A DNA stretch of 64,000 nt. It comes from an uncultured Hyphomicrobiales bacterium (GTDB lineage: Bacteria > Pseudomonadota > Alphaproteobacteria > Rhizobiales > Beijerinckiaceae). Positions within the stretch are counted from its first letter, which is position 1; each line of letters starts with the position of its first letter. The DNA lies in NCBI GenBank assembly GCA_903902915.1, contig CAIUWR010000095.1, forward strand, positions 62,001 through 126,000. Direction: 5' to 3'. Positions 8,546 through 20,747 of the stretch are shown here, piece after piece. The notes below the pieces were generated by a model. The model was not told the DNA's origin and did no database searches. It saw only the letters and a program-made list of their open reading frames with translations. A program made the translations under genes and the position numbers.

Positions 8546-10306
8546 TCAGCCGCCATTCTTCTTGCCGTCCACATCGGCCGAGGCGGGAGTGGGCTCGTCC
8601 TCGAGGCCGCTTTCGATCTTTTTGAGGATGCGGTCCAGATCCTCGGGCTCGGGCTTCAGATCGCGCGCATGATTCCACTGGAAATGAGCTTCCAGCTTGC
8701 GGCCCACGCGCCAGTAGGCGTCGCCCAGATGGTCGTTGATGACAGGATCGCCCGGCTTCAGCTCGATGGCGCGCTCGAGTTCGCGCAAGGCTTCATCGAA
8801 ACGGCCCATGCGGAAATGCGCCCAGCCCAGACTGTCGATGACATAGCCGTCGTCGGGCCGCAGCGAAACGGCGCGGCGCAGCAGACGCAGGCCCTCGTCA
8901 AGGTTGATCCCCTGGTCCACCCAGGAATAACCAAGATAGTTCAGCACCAAAGGCTGATCGGGGAATAGCTCCAGCGCCTTCTTGAAGTCCGCTTCCGCCA
9001 GCGGCCATTGCTTCGACCGCTCGTAGTCGATGCCCCGGAAATAAAACAGCGTCCAGTCGCCGCGCGTGGGGGTTCCCACCTGTTCGAGCACGCGCGTATA
9101 GGTTTTGGCGGACGCGACGTAGTCCTTGCGCGTGCGTTGAAGATTGCCAAGCGTCGTGAGCGCCTCGATGTCGGTGGGCGCTTCAGCGACGATGCTGTCC
9201 AGCTGCTTCAAGGCGTCGTCCGAGCGGCCCATGGCGTCCAGAATGAGGCCCGCCTGAATTTCAGCATTGGCGTGCAGGGGCGAGGTGTCGGGCACGAGTT
9301 CGTAAACGTCGAGCGCGCGCTCATATTGCTTCAGGCGTTCGAAAATGTCGGCGAGCGTGACGATGGCCAGGCCGTTATCCGACTGAAGGTAAAGCGACAT
9401 GCGCAGATAGATCATCGCCGCCAGCGAATCGTTCTGCTGGCCGCCCACGGCGCCGAGCCCGTAGAAGACCTCAGCGGCGCCGCCGCCAGCGCTGCGCACC
9501 ATGGGCTCAAGCGGCTTGTTGGCGTCCAGCGCGCTCAGGGCTGCGCGCACGATGGGGTGGCGCGGCAAGAGGCGGTCGAAAGCCAGATAGACCTGCTTCG
9601 CCTCTTCGCGCTGGCCCTGACGGGCGAGAAAGCGCCCATAGGCGTCCACCACCCGCAAACTCGTCTTCTCGCCTTCATAGGCGGCTTTCAGGCGCTTGCC
9701 TGCCTCGACGCCATTGCCGGCGAGATCGTAGATGAGGCCCGCGTGATAATCGCGGAAGCTCGCGAAACGATCATCCTTGATGCGGTCGAGCGTCTCCACC
9801 GCCCGCCTGGCGTCGCCCTGACCCGCAAAGGTCCAGGCGTTGAGCAGAATCGCGGTGACGTCCCGCTGACGGCCGCCGCCTGATTTGTTCAGAGCTTCGC
9901 GGGCCGCCTGCCATTGCCTTGACTGGATCGAGCGGGTCGCCAGCACGAGCCAGGCCAGCCCATTCTTGGGATCGCTGCGCAACACCCGGTCGGCCAGCGC
10001 GAAGGATTCGCGCATGTTGCCGTTGGAGAGCGAGGCGATGAAGGCGCGCTCCGTCAGTTCGCTATTGCGCGGGTCGAAGCGCAACGCTTCGCGGAAAAAG
10101 GTCGAGGCGGCGAGCGTGTCGCGATCCGCGCCCGCGATGAGCGCGGCGAGATAATTACCCGCAGGGCTGGTGCTCACCTCGAAGGGCGCGCCCAGGGCCA
10201 CTGTGCGACGGGCCTGGGCGCTCGCCCCGCCAACTGTCACGCAAGCGGAAAAAATCAGCGCAGAGGCGAGCGCCTTGCGGAAGGGCCTGCGGAGAGGCTT
10301 GATCAT
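8546..10306 (-). CDS. Exported tetratricopeptide-repeat protein
   Basis: A 586-residue protein rich in TPR helices. Starting at the ATG ending at 10306 gives MIKPLRRPFRKALASALIF, a basic N terminus and hydrophobic core ending in GASAQA, a plausible Sec signal peptide cut after AQA. The frame is open 29 codons upstream, but that extension would bury the signal. Repeats with the W-L-G-Y/A-P spacing recur throughout; clear ones include the segments around YLGYSWVDQG, DSLGWAHFRMGRFDEAL and DHLGDAYWRVGRKLEA near the C terminus. TPR proteins act as scaffolds, often in the periplasm or outer membrane; the partner here is unknown. It sits between nadA and ispE, as it does in several Hyphomicrobiales genomes. 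The ribosome-binding site is weak. Confidence 0.8.
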   Translation of the reverse strand: MIKPLRRPFRKALASALIFSACVTVGGASAQARRTVALGAPFEVSTSPAGNYLAALIAGADRDTLAASTFFREALRFDPRNSELTERAFIASLSNGNMRESFALADRVLRSDPKNGLAWLVLATRSIQSRQWQAAREALNKSGGGRQRDVTAILLNAWTFAGQGDARRAVETLDRIKDDRFASFRDYHAGLIYDLAGNGVEAGKRLKAAYEGEKTSLRVVDAYGRFLARQGQREEAKQVYLAFDRLLPRHPIVRAALSALDANKPLEPMVRSAGGGAAEVFYGLGAVGGQQNDSLAAMIYLRMSLYLQSDNGLAIVTLADIFERLKQYERALDVYELVPDTSPLHANAEIQAGLILDAMGRSDDALKQLDSIVAEAPTDIEALTTLGNLQRTRKDYVASAKTYTRVLEQVGTPTRGDWTLFYFRGIDYERSKQWPLAEADFKKALELFPDQPLVLNYLGYSWVDQGINLDEGLRLLRRAVSLRPDDGYVIDSLGWAHFRMGRFDEALRELERAIELKPGDPVINDHLGDAYWRVGRKLEAHFQWNHARDLKPEPEDLDRILKKIESGLEDEPTPASADVDGKKNGG

Positions 10307-10465
10307 AACTTTGGACGACACCTGAACCGTCTTTCTGATCGGGCGCCACGAGCGAGCTCGCAGGCGAACCGGCGCAACGGCCGGCACATGCAACGTCGAA
10401 CATGGCCGTTTTGAGCCCGTGGGGCAAGGCCCCCAAATGGGCTCGTGCGCCCGGTCGGCGCAAGT

Positions 10466-11542
10466 TCAGCCCAGATCTATCATGCGCTGCACGCTGGCGC
10501 GGGCGCGAACCGCGATTGCGGGGTCGATCAGAACCTCTTCGCCCATGGTCAGCAGGCTGTCGAGGATCTTGGGCAAGGTGATGCGCTTCATGTGCGGGCA
10601 GAGGTTGCAGGGGCGCATGAACTGGGTCACGCCCCCCGTTTCCGCCGCCACATTGTCCGCCATCGAACATTCGGTCACGAGAACCACGCGGGCGGGCTTA
10701 TGGGTCTTCACATAGTCGATCATGGCCGCCGTCGAGCCGGAGAAATCCGACACCTCGACCACTTCGCGCGGGCACTCGGGATGGGCGATGATCTTGATCG
10801 TGGGATCGTCCGCGCGCACGCGCAACAGTTCTTCGGCGGTGAAGCGTTCATGCACTTCGCAAGAGCCCGTCCAGGCGATCAGCTGAACCTTGGTCTGCGC
10901 CTGCACGTTCTGGGCGAGGTAGCGGTCGGGCAGAAAGATCACCCGGTCCACGCCAAGGCTCTCCACCACCTTGAGGGCGTTGGAGGAGGTGCAGCAAATA
11001 TCCACCTCCGCCTTCACTTCGGCCGAGGTGTTCACATAGGCCACCACCGGCACGCCGGGATAAGCGGCGCGCAGCGCCCGCACGTCGGCGCCGGTGATCG
11101 ATTCGGCCAGCGAACAGCCAGCCTTGCTGTCGGGAATCAGCACCGTCTTTTCGGGGCTCAGCAATTTCGAGGTTTCCGCCATGAAATGCACGCCGCCCTG
11201 CACGATCACATCGGCCGTCGACGAGGCGGCGAGCTTGGCGAGCTGGAGCGAGTCGCCCACCACGTCGGCCACGCAATTGTAGATTTCGGGAGTCTGGTAA
11301 TTGTGCGCCAGGATGACGGCGTTGCGGATCTTTTTCAGATCGTTGATCGCCTTCACATAGGGCGCATGGAAGGGCCATTCGACGGGCGGCATGACCGCCT
11401 TCACCTTTTCATAAAGGTGCGCGGTCGCGCGCTCCACCTCGGGCGTCCAGGAGAGGTCCGGGCGCGGCAGGATGGGGAATCGCGAAGAGGGCGCAGCCAC
11501 TTGGGGCGCCGGACGATCCAGGATGAGGCTCGAAGCAGTCAT
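10466..11542 (-). CDS. nadA: Quinolinate synthase A
   Basis: A [4Fe-4S] enzyme that condenses iminoaspartate with dihydroxyacetone phosphate to quinolinate, in de novo NAD synthesis. Its 358 residues are normal. Diagnostic segments are [32 protein letters not shown] (first cluster cysteine), [11 protein letters not shown] (second) and [15 protein letters not shown] (third region). nadB and nadC, which usually follow nadA in alphaproteobacteria, are not next to it and are not in the window; the TPR gene comes next instead. The start has an excellent AGGAGGG site. Two matching palindromes upstream (11556-11576 and 11635-11655) suggest NAD-dependent repression, probably by the regulator encoded at 59972-60943. 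Confidence 0.96.
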   Translation of the reverse strand: MTASSLILDRPAPQVAAPSSRFPILPRPDLSWTPEVERATAHLYEKVKAVMPPVEWPFHAPYVKAINDLKKIRNAVILAHNYQTPEIYNCVADVVGDSLQLAKLAASSTADVIVQGGVHFMAETSKLLSPEKTVLIPDSKAGCSLAESITGADVRALRAAYPGVPVVAYVNTSAEVKAEVDICCTSSNALKVVESLGVDRVIFLPDRYLAQNVQAQTKVQLIAWTGSCEVHERFTAEELLRVRADDPTIKIIAHPECPREVVEVSDFSGSTAAMIDYVKTHKPARVVLVTECSMADNVAAETGGVTQFMRPCNLCPHMKRITLPKILDSLLTMGEEVLIDPAIAVRARASVQRMIDLG

Positions 11543-11555
11543 GACGCCCTCCTAC

Positions 11556-11576
11556 TTATGCTCTGTATGAGTATAA
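11556..11576. promoter_or_regulatory. Proximal operator candidate of nadA (NadQ-type)
   Basis: TTATGCTC (11556-11563), a 5-base spacer, then GAGTATAA (11569-11576) form an inverted repeat matching in 7 of 8 pairs. It ends 14 bases upstream of the nadA start. Read on the minus strand it contains TATTATACT-like promoter sequence, so bound protein would block RNA polymerase. The same pattern recurs at 11635. NadQ-type NAD regulators are described for nad operons of Hyphomicrobiales; assigning this exact motif to NadQ is inference. Confidence 0.65.
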
Positions 11577-11634
11577 TAGGGTCCAAAAAAACCTCGCCAC
11601 GATTGGCGAGAGTCCCGGCCAAAATGGCCACCCC

Positions 11635-11655
11635 TTATACTCCAGTCGAGCATTA
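11635..11655. promoter_or_regulatory. Distal operator candidate of nadA
   Basis: TTATACTC (11635-11642), CAGTC spacer, GAGCATTA (11648-11655). It shares the TTATRCTC-N5-GAGYATWA pattern with the proximal site, 79 bases centre to centre. Two phased copies would allow cooperative binding or looping. It lies between nadA and the cell-wall hydrolase gene, both on the minus strand, and outside any coding sequence. Confidence 0.6.
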
Positions 11656-11713
11656 GATAGGGCGGACGGGTGCGAATGTCCAGCGGATGTTTTGGACAGC
11701 GAATAATGGCGGC

Positions 11714-12964
11714 TCAGGTCTGGCCCGGACGCAGCTTGTAGAAAATGTGAGCGCCAATCTTGTCCATTTTTTTCAGGGACTTCGCCCAAAACGGCCGCAC
11801 ATAGGCGGCGTGATAATGGGTTGAGCCGCCGACATCCGAGACATAGGTTTTTCCATCCAGCACCTCGCGGGCGATGCGGGTGGCGATGCGCCAGGGTTCA
11901 GGCTCGCTGACGCGCAGGGCTCGGCCATCGCAGGCGAAGGAGAACTGGCAGGCGTTGTGCTGGTGGCGGTTCTGATAGACCACGGCGCAGATGCTGGCGG
12001 GATAGAGGCCGCTGCCCACCCGGTTGAGCACCACCTGGGCGACGGCGGCCTGCCCCTCTTCGGGTTCGCTGCGGGATTCGAAATAGATGGCCTCCGCCAG
12101 GCACTTCTCCTCGCGCGCCCGATCATGCTCGATCAGGGCCGCATAGTTGGGGCGTTGCGTCCGCGTCACCGCCGTAACCGCAGGCTTGGGCGCTGCGAGG
12201 CGCAGCGGGACGGCGGCGCCGGACGGGGTTCCGGTCGCCGCGATGATTTGCACAGGGAGCTGGTTCACCGCCGCGGGCGTTGCGGACGCCAGCGCCACGG
12301 CGCGGGGCGCGGCGGGCGTGGCGCCATCGCGCGCTTGCGGCCTCTGCGAGGCGACCCGAAGCGTGGGCGCCGAGCCGGAGGCGCCGGGCGAGGCGCTGTT
12401 CTGCGCCGGGCGCGTGGAGCCGGCGGCGGGGGCATAGGGTTCGAAGGCGGCGACCGCGTCCGGGCCGGGCGCCTCGCCCGAGGCTTCGGCGAAGCCATCA
12501 AACGCCAGATATTCCTGAGAATTGAACATCAACTCGGCGGCTTGCCAACGGGCGACGCCGCCCTTGCCGCGCAGCCGGGTGTCGAAGGTCGGCCGCAGGC
12601 CCACCACGGGATCGCCCTGATGGCTGCGGTCGAGGGTGGGAAATTGGGAGACGTTGGTCTTCAGATCGGGGCGCGGCTCAACCTCGTCCGAGACGGCCTT
12701 GAGATCCTCCTCCTCGCCAATGGCCAGACTCGCCAGGCTGATGGCGTCGGCGGGCAGGCGGCCAAGACCGAAGGGGCGCAGCTCCGCAGATATCGCGGGG
12801 ACAAGGTCAAGGGGGGCGGAGGGCGCGCGCGAGGCGAGGGGCGCGAAGCTGGCGCCGATCAATGCGTCCTGCCCCGCATCAGCGGTGAAGGACACGACAA
12901 GGCCCAGACCAAGGCACCAGGGAGCGATGACCCCCACAGCCCACGTAAGACGCGACCGACCCAT
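11714..12964 (-). CDS. Cell wall hydrolase, SleB-type (Hydrolase_2 domain)
   Basis: A 416-residue protein. Residues about 1-35 hold a basic start and a hydrophobic segment (VGVIAPWCLGLGLVVSF) that should act as a signal anchor or signal peptide. A long low-complexity Ala/Pro/Arg middle follows. The C-terminal 140 residues are the SleB/CwlJ-type domain, with EKCLAEAIYFESRSE, where the Glu after EAIYF is the expected catalytic acid, then AVAQVVLNRV, CQFSFACDG and a STHYHAAYVRPFWAK end. SleB-like enzymes are lytic transglycosylases named for spore cortex, but alphaproteobacterial versions act on ordinary peptidoglycan in a non-spore context. A TTG start 11 codons earlier (12997) is possible; the ATG is preferred. 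Confidence 0.82.
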   Translation of the reverse strand: MGRSRLTWAVGVIAPWCLGLGLVVSFTADAGQDALIGASFAPLASRAPSAPLDLVPAISAELRPFGLGRLPADAISLASLAIGEEEDLKAVSDEVEPRPDLKTNVSQFPTLDRSHQGDPVVGLRPTFDTRLRGKGGVARWQAAELMFNSQEYLAFDGFAEASGEAPGPDAVAAFEPYAPAAGSTRPAQNSASPGASGSAPTLRVASQRPQARDGATPAAPRAVALASATPAAVNQLPVQIIAATGTPSGAAVPLRLAAPKPAVTAVTRTQRPNYAALIEHDRAREEKCLAEAIYFESRSEPEEGQAAVAQVVLNRVGSGLYPASICAVVYQNRHQHNACQFSFACDGRALRVSEPEPWRIATRIAREVLDGKTYVSDVGGSTHYHAAYVRPFWAKSLKKMDKIGAHIFYKLRPGQT

Positions 12965-13084
12965 ACGACCCCACGCCAACAAGAGACGCTGACCCAACGA
13001 ACTGAATGTGAAGGGTCACGCTTGTTTATCGGGGATTATGCTTGCGGGGCTGTTACCGGTCGGGAAGGGCCGCCGTGCCAAAAT

Positions 13085-13108
13085 GGGGCGCCGTGACGTC
13101 GGCGCCCC
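13085..13108 (-). terminator. Likely terminator of ppdK
   Basis: GGGGCGCCG (13085-13093) and CGGCGCCCC (13100-13108) form a perfect 9-base stem with a 6-base loop, 15 bases past the ppdK stop. On the minus strand it is followed by ATTTTGG, a short T run. The next gene on that strand starts at 12964, so the position fits an intergenic terminator. Confidence 0.55.
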
Positions 13109-13122
13109 CCGGCAGGGCGGCG

Positions 13123-15801
<2,679 letters not shown>

Positions 15802-15918
15802 GACAAACCCCATTCACGCAGGCGTCTGGCCCGAAAGGGCCTCTGGAGCGCCGACGACTGAAACCGGCGTCTTCCATGACGGAAAACGCCGGTCGGATCA
15901 ATCCGGCTAAAGGTCGGC

Positions 15919-16527
15919 TTATCGGGTCTGACTGGTAATTCCTGCTCGGGAGACCTCGCGACGCGAGCGCAGGGCCAGTCCGAAGGAGATCCAGCCGACG
16001 CCGTAGAACATGAGGTCGATCGCCAGGAAGATGCCCAGAATGAAGAAACTGTTGTTGGGCCAGCCCTCGATGATGGCGAGGCCAACCAGCAGCGTGATCA
16101 CCCCCGAAATCAGCACCAGCCATTTCGACTCCTCGGGCGGAAGCTGGAAAGCCAGCACGATGCGCACGATGCCGGTCGCCAGCAGGCCAGCTCCCAGCAT
16201 GAGCGTGAAAATGGACGCCGCCAGAAGGGGTTGGGAAATCGCCACCACACCCGCCGCCACATAGAGCAGGCCGGCGACGATCCAGATGAAGAACCGCCCC
16301 CAGGTCTGGGCCGAGAAGCCCAGCACAATCTCCAGGATGCCGGTCGCGATCATGAAGGCGCCTATCACCAGGACCGAGGCGATGGTGGCCGAAACCACCA
16401 GACCCAGCGCCACCAGGCCCAGAAGCAGCATGATCACGCCAAAGGCGGCGATCATGCCCCAACGGTCCCCAAGGCGACCAAGGGCTTCGGCAAGCGAGGG
16501 CGTGGCTGTCGCATGGGACTCGAACAT
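15919..16527 (-). CDS. HdeD family membrane protein (DUF308)
   Basis: A 202-residue integral membrane protein with six hydrophobic segments in three pairs, starting near WGMIAAFGVIMLLLGLVAL and ending near FFILGIFLAIDLMFYGV. This is the duplicated DUF308 arrangement of HdeD, linked in enterobacteria to acid resistance at high cell density. Outside that group the function is unproven. GGAGGAACCC directly precedes the ATG ending at 16527 and fixes the start; an ATG seven codons earlier overlaps that site. It is transcribed away from dxs, and the 216-base gap holds an AT-rich stretch (16575-16592) suitable for its promoter. Confidence 0.85.
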   Translation of the reverse strand: MFESHATATPSLAEALGRLGDRWGMIAAFGVIMLLLGLVALGLVVSATIASVLVIGAFMIATGILEIVLGFSAQTWGRFFIWIVAGLLYVAAGVVAISQPLLAASIFTLMLGAGLLATGIVRIVLAFQLPPEESKWLVLISGVITLLVGLAIIEGWPNNSFFILGIFLAIDLMFYGVGWISFGLALRSRREVSRAGITSQTR

Positions 16528-16743
16528 GGGTTCCTCCATCGGAAACATTCGCGGACGCTCTGCCCACAGACCCTTTAAATTAAACTTTATCAGATAGATG
16601 AACCAGTTGACCCTTTTGACAGTGTCATCAGCCGGATGTGTGATGGACCCCGCCCGACGCCCTTATGATTTGCGGCAGGGCCGGGGCGGGTGTAAGCCTC
16701 GCGTGGCCGTTTTATCCATTGCCCGGCTTTTTCTGGAATATCC

Positions 16744-18666
16744 GTGTCCCCACCGAACACTCCTCTCCTCGACCGCGCGCCGACGCCCCATGAGCTTCGC
16801 AATTTGCCAGAACGCGACCTGAAGCAGGTGGCGGACGAGTTGCGGCGCGAGATGATCGACGCCGTCTCCGTCACCGGCGGCCATCTGGGCGCAGGCCTGG
16901 GCGTCGTCGAGCTGACGGTGGCGCTGCACTACGTGTTCGACACGCCGCGCGACCGGCTGATCTGGGATGTCGGCCATCAAGCCTATCCCCACAAGATTCT
17001 GACCGGCCGTCGCGCGCGCATCCGCACCCTGCGCCAGCCAGAAGGCCTCTCCGGCTTCACCCGGCGCAGCGAGAGCGAATATGATCCCTTCGGGACCGCC
17101 CATTCCTCCACCTCGATCTCGGCGGGGTTGGGCATGGCGGTGGCGCGCGACCTGAAGGGCGCGACCAACAATGTCGTGGCCGTGATCGGCGACGGCGCCA
17201 TGTCGGCGGGCATGGCCTATGAGGCCATGAACAATGCAGGCGCCCGGCACTCGCGGCTGATCGTGATCCTCAATGACAACGACATGTCCATCGCGCCGCC
17301 GACTGGCGCCATGTCGGCCTATCTGGCGCGGCTCGTGTCGAGCCATACCTACCGCTCAATGCGCGAGACCGCCAAGCAGCTGGCCAAGCGCTTGCCGAAA
17401 TTCTTCTACGACAAGGCGAAGAAGACCGAGGAATATTCGCGCGGCTTCTGGACCGGCGGCACCCTGTTCGAAGAGCTGGGCTTTTATTATGTCGGCCCCA
17501 TCGACGGCCATAATCTCGACCATCTTCTGCCCGTGCTGAAAAACGTGCGCGACATGCCGACCGGGCCGGTGCTCGTCCATGTGGTGACGCAAAAGGGCAA
17601 GGGCTATGGCCCCGCCGAGGCCTCCGCCGACAAATATCATGGGGTGAACACGTTCGATGTGGTCACGGGCGCGCAGGTGAAGCCCAAGGCCAACGCCCCC
17701 GCCTATACGCGCGTCTTCGCCGAAAGCCTGATCGACGAGGCAATGCGCGACGACAAGATCGTCGCCATCACCGCCGCCATGCCGTCCGGCACCGGGCTTG
17801 ATCTCTTCGAGAAAGCCTTTCCCCAGCGCAGCTTCGATGTGGGCATCGCCGAACAACATGCGGTGACTTTCGCGGCGGGCCTCGCCACCGAGGGGTTCAA
17901 GCCCTTCTGCGCGATCTATTCCACTTTCCTGCAACGCGGCTACGATCAGCTGGTGCATGACGTCGCATTGCAAAATCTGCCCGTGCGTTTCGCCATCGAC
18001 CGCGCGGGGCTTGTGGGCGCGGATGGCGCGACCCATGCGGGCGCTTTCGACGTGGCCTATCTCGCCTGCCTGCCGAATATGGTGGTCATGGCGGCGGCCG
18101 ATGAGGCCGAGCTCGTGCATATGGTGGCGACCGCCGCCGCACACGACAGCGGCCCCATCGCCTTCCGCTATCCGCGCGGCGAGGGCGTGGGCGTCGACAT
18201 GCCTGCGCATGGCGTGCCGCTCCCCATCGGCAAGGGCCGCATTCTGCGCGAGGGCCGTCAGGTGGCGCTCGTCTCCTTCGGCACAAGGCTGGGCGAAGCG
18301 CTGAAGGCGGCTGAAGAACTCGAGGCGCAAGGCGTCTCCGTCACTGTCGCGGACGCGCGTTTCGCCAAGCCGCTCGATGAAGCGTTGCTGCTGCGTCTGG
18401 CCGCAAATCATGACGTGCTGATCACGCTGGAGGAAGGATCGAGCGGGGGCTTCGGCGCCGCCGTGTTGACGTGTCTTTCGGAGGCTGGCGCGCTGGACAC
18501 GGGCCGCGTGAAAGTGCGCACCATGACCCTGCCGGATCTCTTCCAGGAACATGACAAGCCCGCGCGCATGTATGAAACCGCCGGGCTCGACGCGATGAGC
18601 ATTGTGCGCAAGGCGCTCGAAACCTTGGGCGCGAGCGCTGGCGCCCGCCGCGACAAGATCGCCTGA
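16744..18666 (+). CDS. dxs: 1-deoxy-D-xylulose-5-phosphate synthase
   Basis: A thiamine-diphosphate enzyme joining pyruvate and glyceraldehyde 3-phosphate, the entry step of the MEP isoprenoid pathway and a source of thiamine and pyridoxal precursors. The 640-residue length is normal. Hallmarks are [18 protein letters not shown] near residues 40-57, [15 protein letters not shown], the diphosphate-binding [23 protein letters not shown], and in the C-terminal half [17 protein letters not shown] and [11 protein letters not shown]. The start is GTG at 16744; no better ATG lies upstream, and the N terminus [19 protein letters not shown] fits the family. It heads a run with tlyA and an RNA methyltransferase gene. 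Confidence 0.97.
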   Translation: MSPPNTPLLDRAPTPHELRNLPERDLKQVADELRREMIDAVSVTGGHLGAGLGVVELTVALHYVFDTPRDRLIWDVGHQAYPHKILTGRRARIRTLRQPEGLSGFTRRSESEYDPFGTAHSSTSISAGLGMAVARDLKGATNNVVAVIGDGAMSAGMAYEAMNNAGARHSRLIVILNDNDMSIAPPTGAMSAYLARLVSSHTYRSMRETAKQLAKRLPKFFYDKAKKTEEYSRGFWTGGTLFEELGFYYVGPIDGHNLDHLLPVLKNVRDMPTGPVLVHVVTQKGKGYGPAEASADKYHGVNTFDVVTGAQVKPKANAPAYTRVFAESLIDEAMRDDKIVAITAAMPSGTGLDLFEKAFPQRSFDVGIAEQHAVTFAAGLATEGFKPFCAIYSTFLQRGYDQLVHDVALQNLPVRFAIDRAGLVGADGATHAGAFDVAYLACLPNMVVMAAADEAELVHMVATAAAHDSGPIAFRYPRGEGVGVDMPAHGVPLPIGKGRILREGRQVALVSFGTRLGEALKAAEELEAQGVSVTVADARFAKPLDEALLLRLAANHDVLITLEEGSSGGFGAAVLTCLSEAGALDTGRVKVRTMTLPDLFQEHDKPARMYETAGLDAMSIVRKALETLGASAGARRDKIA

Positions 18667-18678
18667 GCCCAACCATTC

Positions 18679-19413
18679 ATGTCCCAACGCGCCGACATCG
18701 CTCTCGTAGACCGCGGCTTTTTTGAAAGCCGCGCCAAGGCCCGCGCCGCCATCGAGGCGGGGCTGGTGAAGGCGGATGGCGTGGCCGTGCGCAAGCCTTC
18801 CGAACCTGTGGGCGAGGACGCGCAGATCACCGCCAGCGCGCCGCATCCGTGGGTGTCGCGCGCGGGATTGAAACTGGTCGCGGGGCTCGACCATTTCGAG
18901 ATTTCTCCCCAGGGGCGCATCTGTATGGATGTAGGCTCCTCCACCGGCGGCTTCACGCAAGTGCTGCTGTCGCGCGGCGCGGAATTTGTCTATGCGGTGG
19001 ATGTGGGCCGCGACCAGCTGCACGCCTCCTTGCGCAAGGAGCCGCGCATCGCCGTCATGGAAAGCACGGACGCACGGCGCCTGACGCGAGCGCTTGTTCC
19101 GCAGCCGCCGACGCTCATCGTTTGCGACGCCAGTTTCATTTCGCTGCGGCTCGTGCTGCCCACGCCGCTTTATCTGGCGAATGAGCGCGCCGATCTGATC
19201 GCGCTGATCAAGCCGCAATTCGAGGCGGGACCGGCGCGCGTGAAAAAAGGCGTCGTGCGCGACGCCAATGTGCATGCGGAGGTCTGCGAGGACATCCGCA
19301 TATTTATCGAGGGGCTGGGCTGGCGCGTGCGCGGGCTGACGCCTTCCCCCATTGAAGGCGGCGACGGCAACCGCGAATTTCTGATCGCGGCGACGCGCGG
19401 AGACCTGTCATGA
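18679..19413 (+). CDS. tlyA: TlyA family rRNA 2'-O-methyltransferase
   Basis: A 244-residue protein: an N-terminal S4 RNA-binding domain (RADIALVDRGFFESRAKARA, then AGLVKADG) followed by an FtsJ-like methyltransferase domain starting at PWVSRAGLKL and GRICMDVGSSTGGFTQVLL, the SAM-binding loop. TlyA methylates 16S and 23S rRNA cytidines in mycobacteria; many bacterial homologues are still labelled hemolysin. It lies 12 bases after dxs, and its stop overlaps the next start by four bases (ATGA), so the three genes are likely one operon. The dxs-tlyA linkage is common in alphaproteobacteria. Confidence 0.92.
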   Translation: MSQRADIALVDRGFFESRAKARAAIEAGLVKADGVAVRKPSEPVGEDAQITASAPHPWVSRAGLKLVAGLDHFEISPQGRICMDVGSSTGGFTQVLLSRGAEFVYAVDVGRDQLHASLRKEPRIAVMESTDARRLTRALVPQPPTLIVCDASFISLRLVLPTPLYLANERADLIALIKPQFEAGPARVKKGVVRDANVHAEVCEDIRIFIEGLGWRVRGLTPSPIEGGDGNREFLIAATRGDLS

Positions 19414-20696
19414 ACCTGCGTATGCCCCTCACCATCGAACGTCTCGGCCAACGCGGCGAAGGCGTCGCGCGCACAGACCAAGGCGCCGTCTTCGTGCCCT
19501 ACGCCCTGGCGGGCGAGACGATTTTGGCCGAAGTGGACGGCGAGCGCGGAACGCTTGTGGAGGTCACGAAAGCCAGCCCCGACCGCGTGGCGGCTTTCTG
19601 CCCCCACTACACGGTCTGCGGCGGCTGCGCGGTGCAGACGCTGGCGCCCGGCGCCTATGCGGACTGGAAGCTCGGCTTGCTGACCTCGGCGCTGGACCAT
19701 GCGGGCCTGCGCGTCGCGGTCGAGCCCATGATCGACGCTCATGGCGAGGGGCGCCGCCGCGCCACCTTCCATGCAAGGTTCGACCGCGATGCGCTGGGCC
19801 GCGTGCAGACCGTGGTCGGCTTCATGCGCGCCCGCAGCCACGACATCGCGGCGCTGGACGATTGCCCCATTCTGGCGCCCGGCCTCGCGCAGGCCCTGCC
19901 CACGGCCCGCGCGGTGGCGCAGATGCTGAACCAGCTCGGCAAGCCCCTCGACATCGTCATCACCGCCAGCCTCGAAGGGCTGGATGTGGATGTGCGCGGC
20001 ACGGGCAAGCTCTCCTTCGAAATTGATCAGGCCCTGATCGGGCTCGCCGCCAAACTCGATCTGGCGCGCATTTCCAACCATGGCGACATCCTGATCGAGC
20101 GCCGCCCGCCGCTCATCCCCATGGGCCGCACCAAGGTCGCGCCCCCGCCGGGCTCCTTCCTGCAAGCCACGGATCTTGGCGAGGCGACTCTCGCGCGCCT
20201 CGTCATCGAGGGCGTCGGCAAGGGCCGCAAGGTGCTGGACCTGTTCTCCGGCGTCGGCACCTTCGCCCTGCGCCTCGCCGATAAGGCGACCGTTCTGGCG
20301 GTGGAGACCGACGGCCATGCGCTGGCCTCCCTCGAAAAGGCGGCGCATTTCGCGCAAGGCCTGCGCACTGTCTCGACCGAGAAGCGCGACCTGTTCAAGC
20401 GGCCCCTGCTGCCGCACGAGCTGGACCCCTATGACGCCGTGATCTTCGATCCGCCCCGCTCGGGCGCCGAGGAGCAGGCCAAGGCCATCGCCGCGTCCAA
20501 GGTGAAAATCGCCATCGCAGTGTCCTGCAACGCCCAGACCTTCGCCCGGGATGCGAAAATACTTGTGGATGGCGGCTTCCGCGTCGAGCGGATCACGCCT
20601 GTGGACCAGTTCCGCCACTCCGCGCATATCGAAGTGGTGGCGGTGTTTCACCGGATTCCGGCCAAGACGAAACGTCGCGGCCGCCTTTTGGGCTGA
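19410..20696 (+). CDS. Class I SAM-dependent RNA m5U methyltransferase, TrmA/RlmD-like
   Basis: A 428-residue enzyme of the TrmA/RlmC/RlmD family, which makes 5-methyluridine in tRNA or 23S rRNA. A TRAM-like N-terminal part (LTIERLGQRGEGVART) is followed by the iron-sulfur cluster motif in CPHYTVCGGCAVQTL at about residues 66-80. The SAM site is LDLFSGVGTFALRLA, DPPRSG is the catalytic-loop motif, and AVSCNAQTFARD carries the nucleophilic cysteine. The target (tRNA U54, or 23S U747/U1939) cannot be decided from sequence alone. Its start overlaps the tlyA stop (ATGA), indicating translational coupling. Confidence 0.9.
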   Translation: MNLRMPLTIERLGQRGEGVARTDQGAVFVPYALAGETILAEVDGERGTLVEVTKASPDRVAAFCPHYTVCGGCAVQTLAPGAYADWKLGLLTSALDHAGLRVAVEPMIDAHGEGRRRATFHARFDRDALGRVQTVVGFMRARSHDIAALDDCPILAPGLAQALPTARAVAQMLNQLGKPLDIVITASLEGLDVDVRGTGKLSFEIDQALIGLAAKLDLARISNHGDILIERRPPLIPMGRTKVAPPPGSFLQATDLGEATLARLVIEGVGKGRKVLDLFSGVGTFALRLADKATVLAVETDGHALASLEKAAHFAQGLRTVSTEKRDLFKRPLLPHELDPYDAVIFDPPRSGAEEQAKAIAASKVKIAIAVSCNAQTFARDAKILVDGGFRVERITPVDQFRHSAHIEVVAVFHRIPAKTKRRGRLLG

Positions 20697-20747
20697 GTTC
20701 AAGATGGGGGCTCGCAAAATCCGCGCGCCTCCATTAAATTCCCCGCC

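Noticed and set aside
16616-16644. TTGACA with TGTGAT 17 bases downstream as a dxs promoter
   Set aside because: The -10 match is poor and the region is long enough for other choices, so it is not listed as a feature.
17356-19275. A 639-codon minus-strand frame opposite dxs and tlyA
   Set aside because: Same cause: a mirror of GC-rich codon use in dxs. No ribosome-binding site or recognisable domain.
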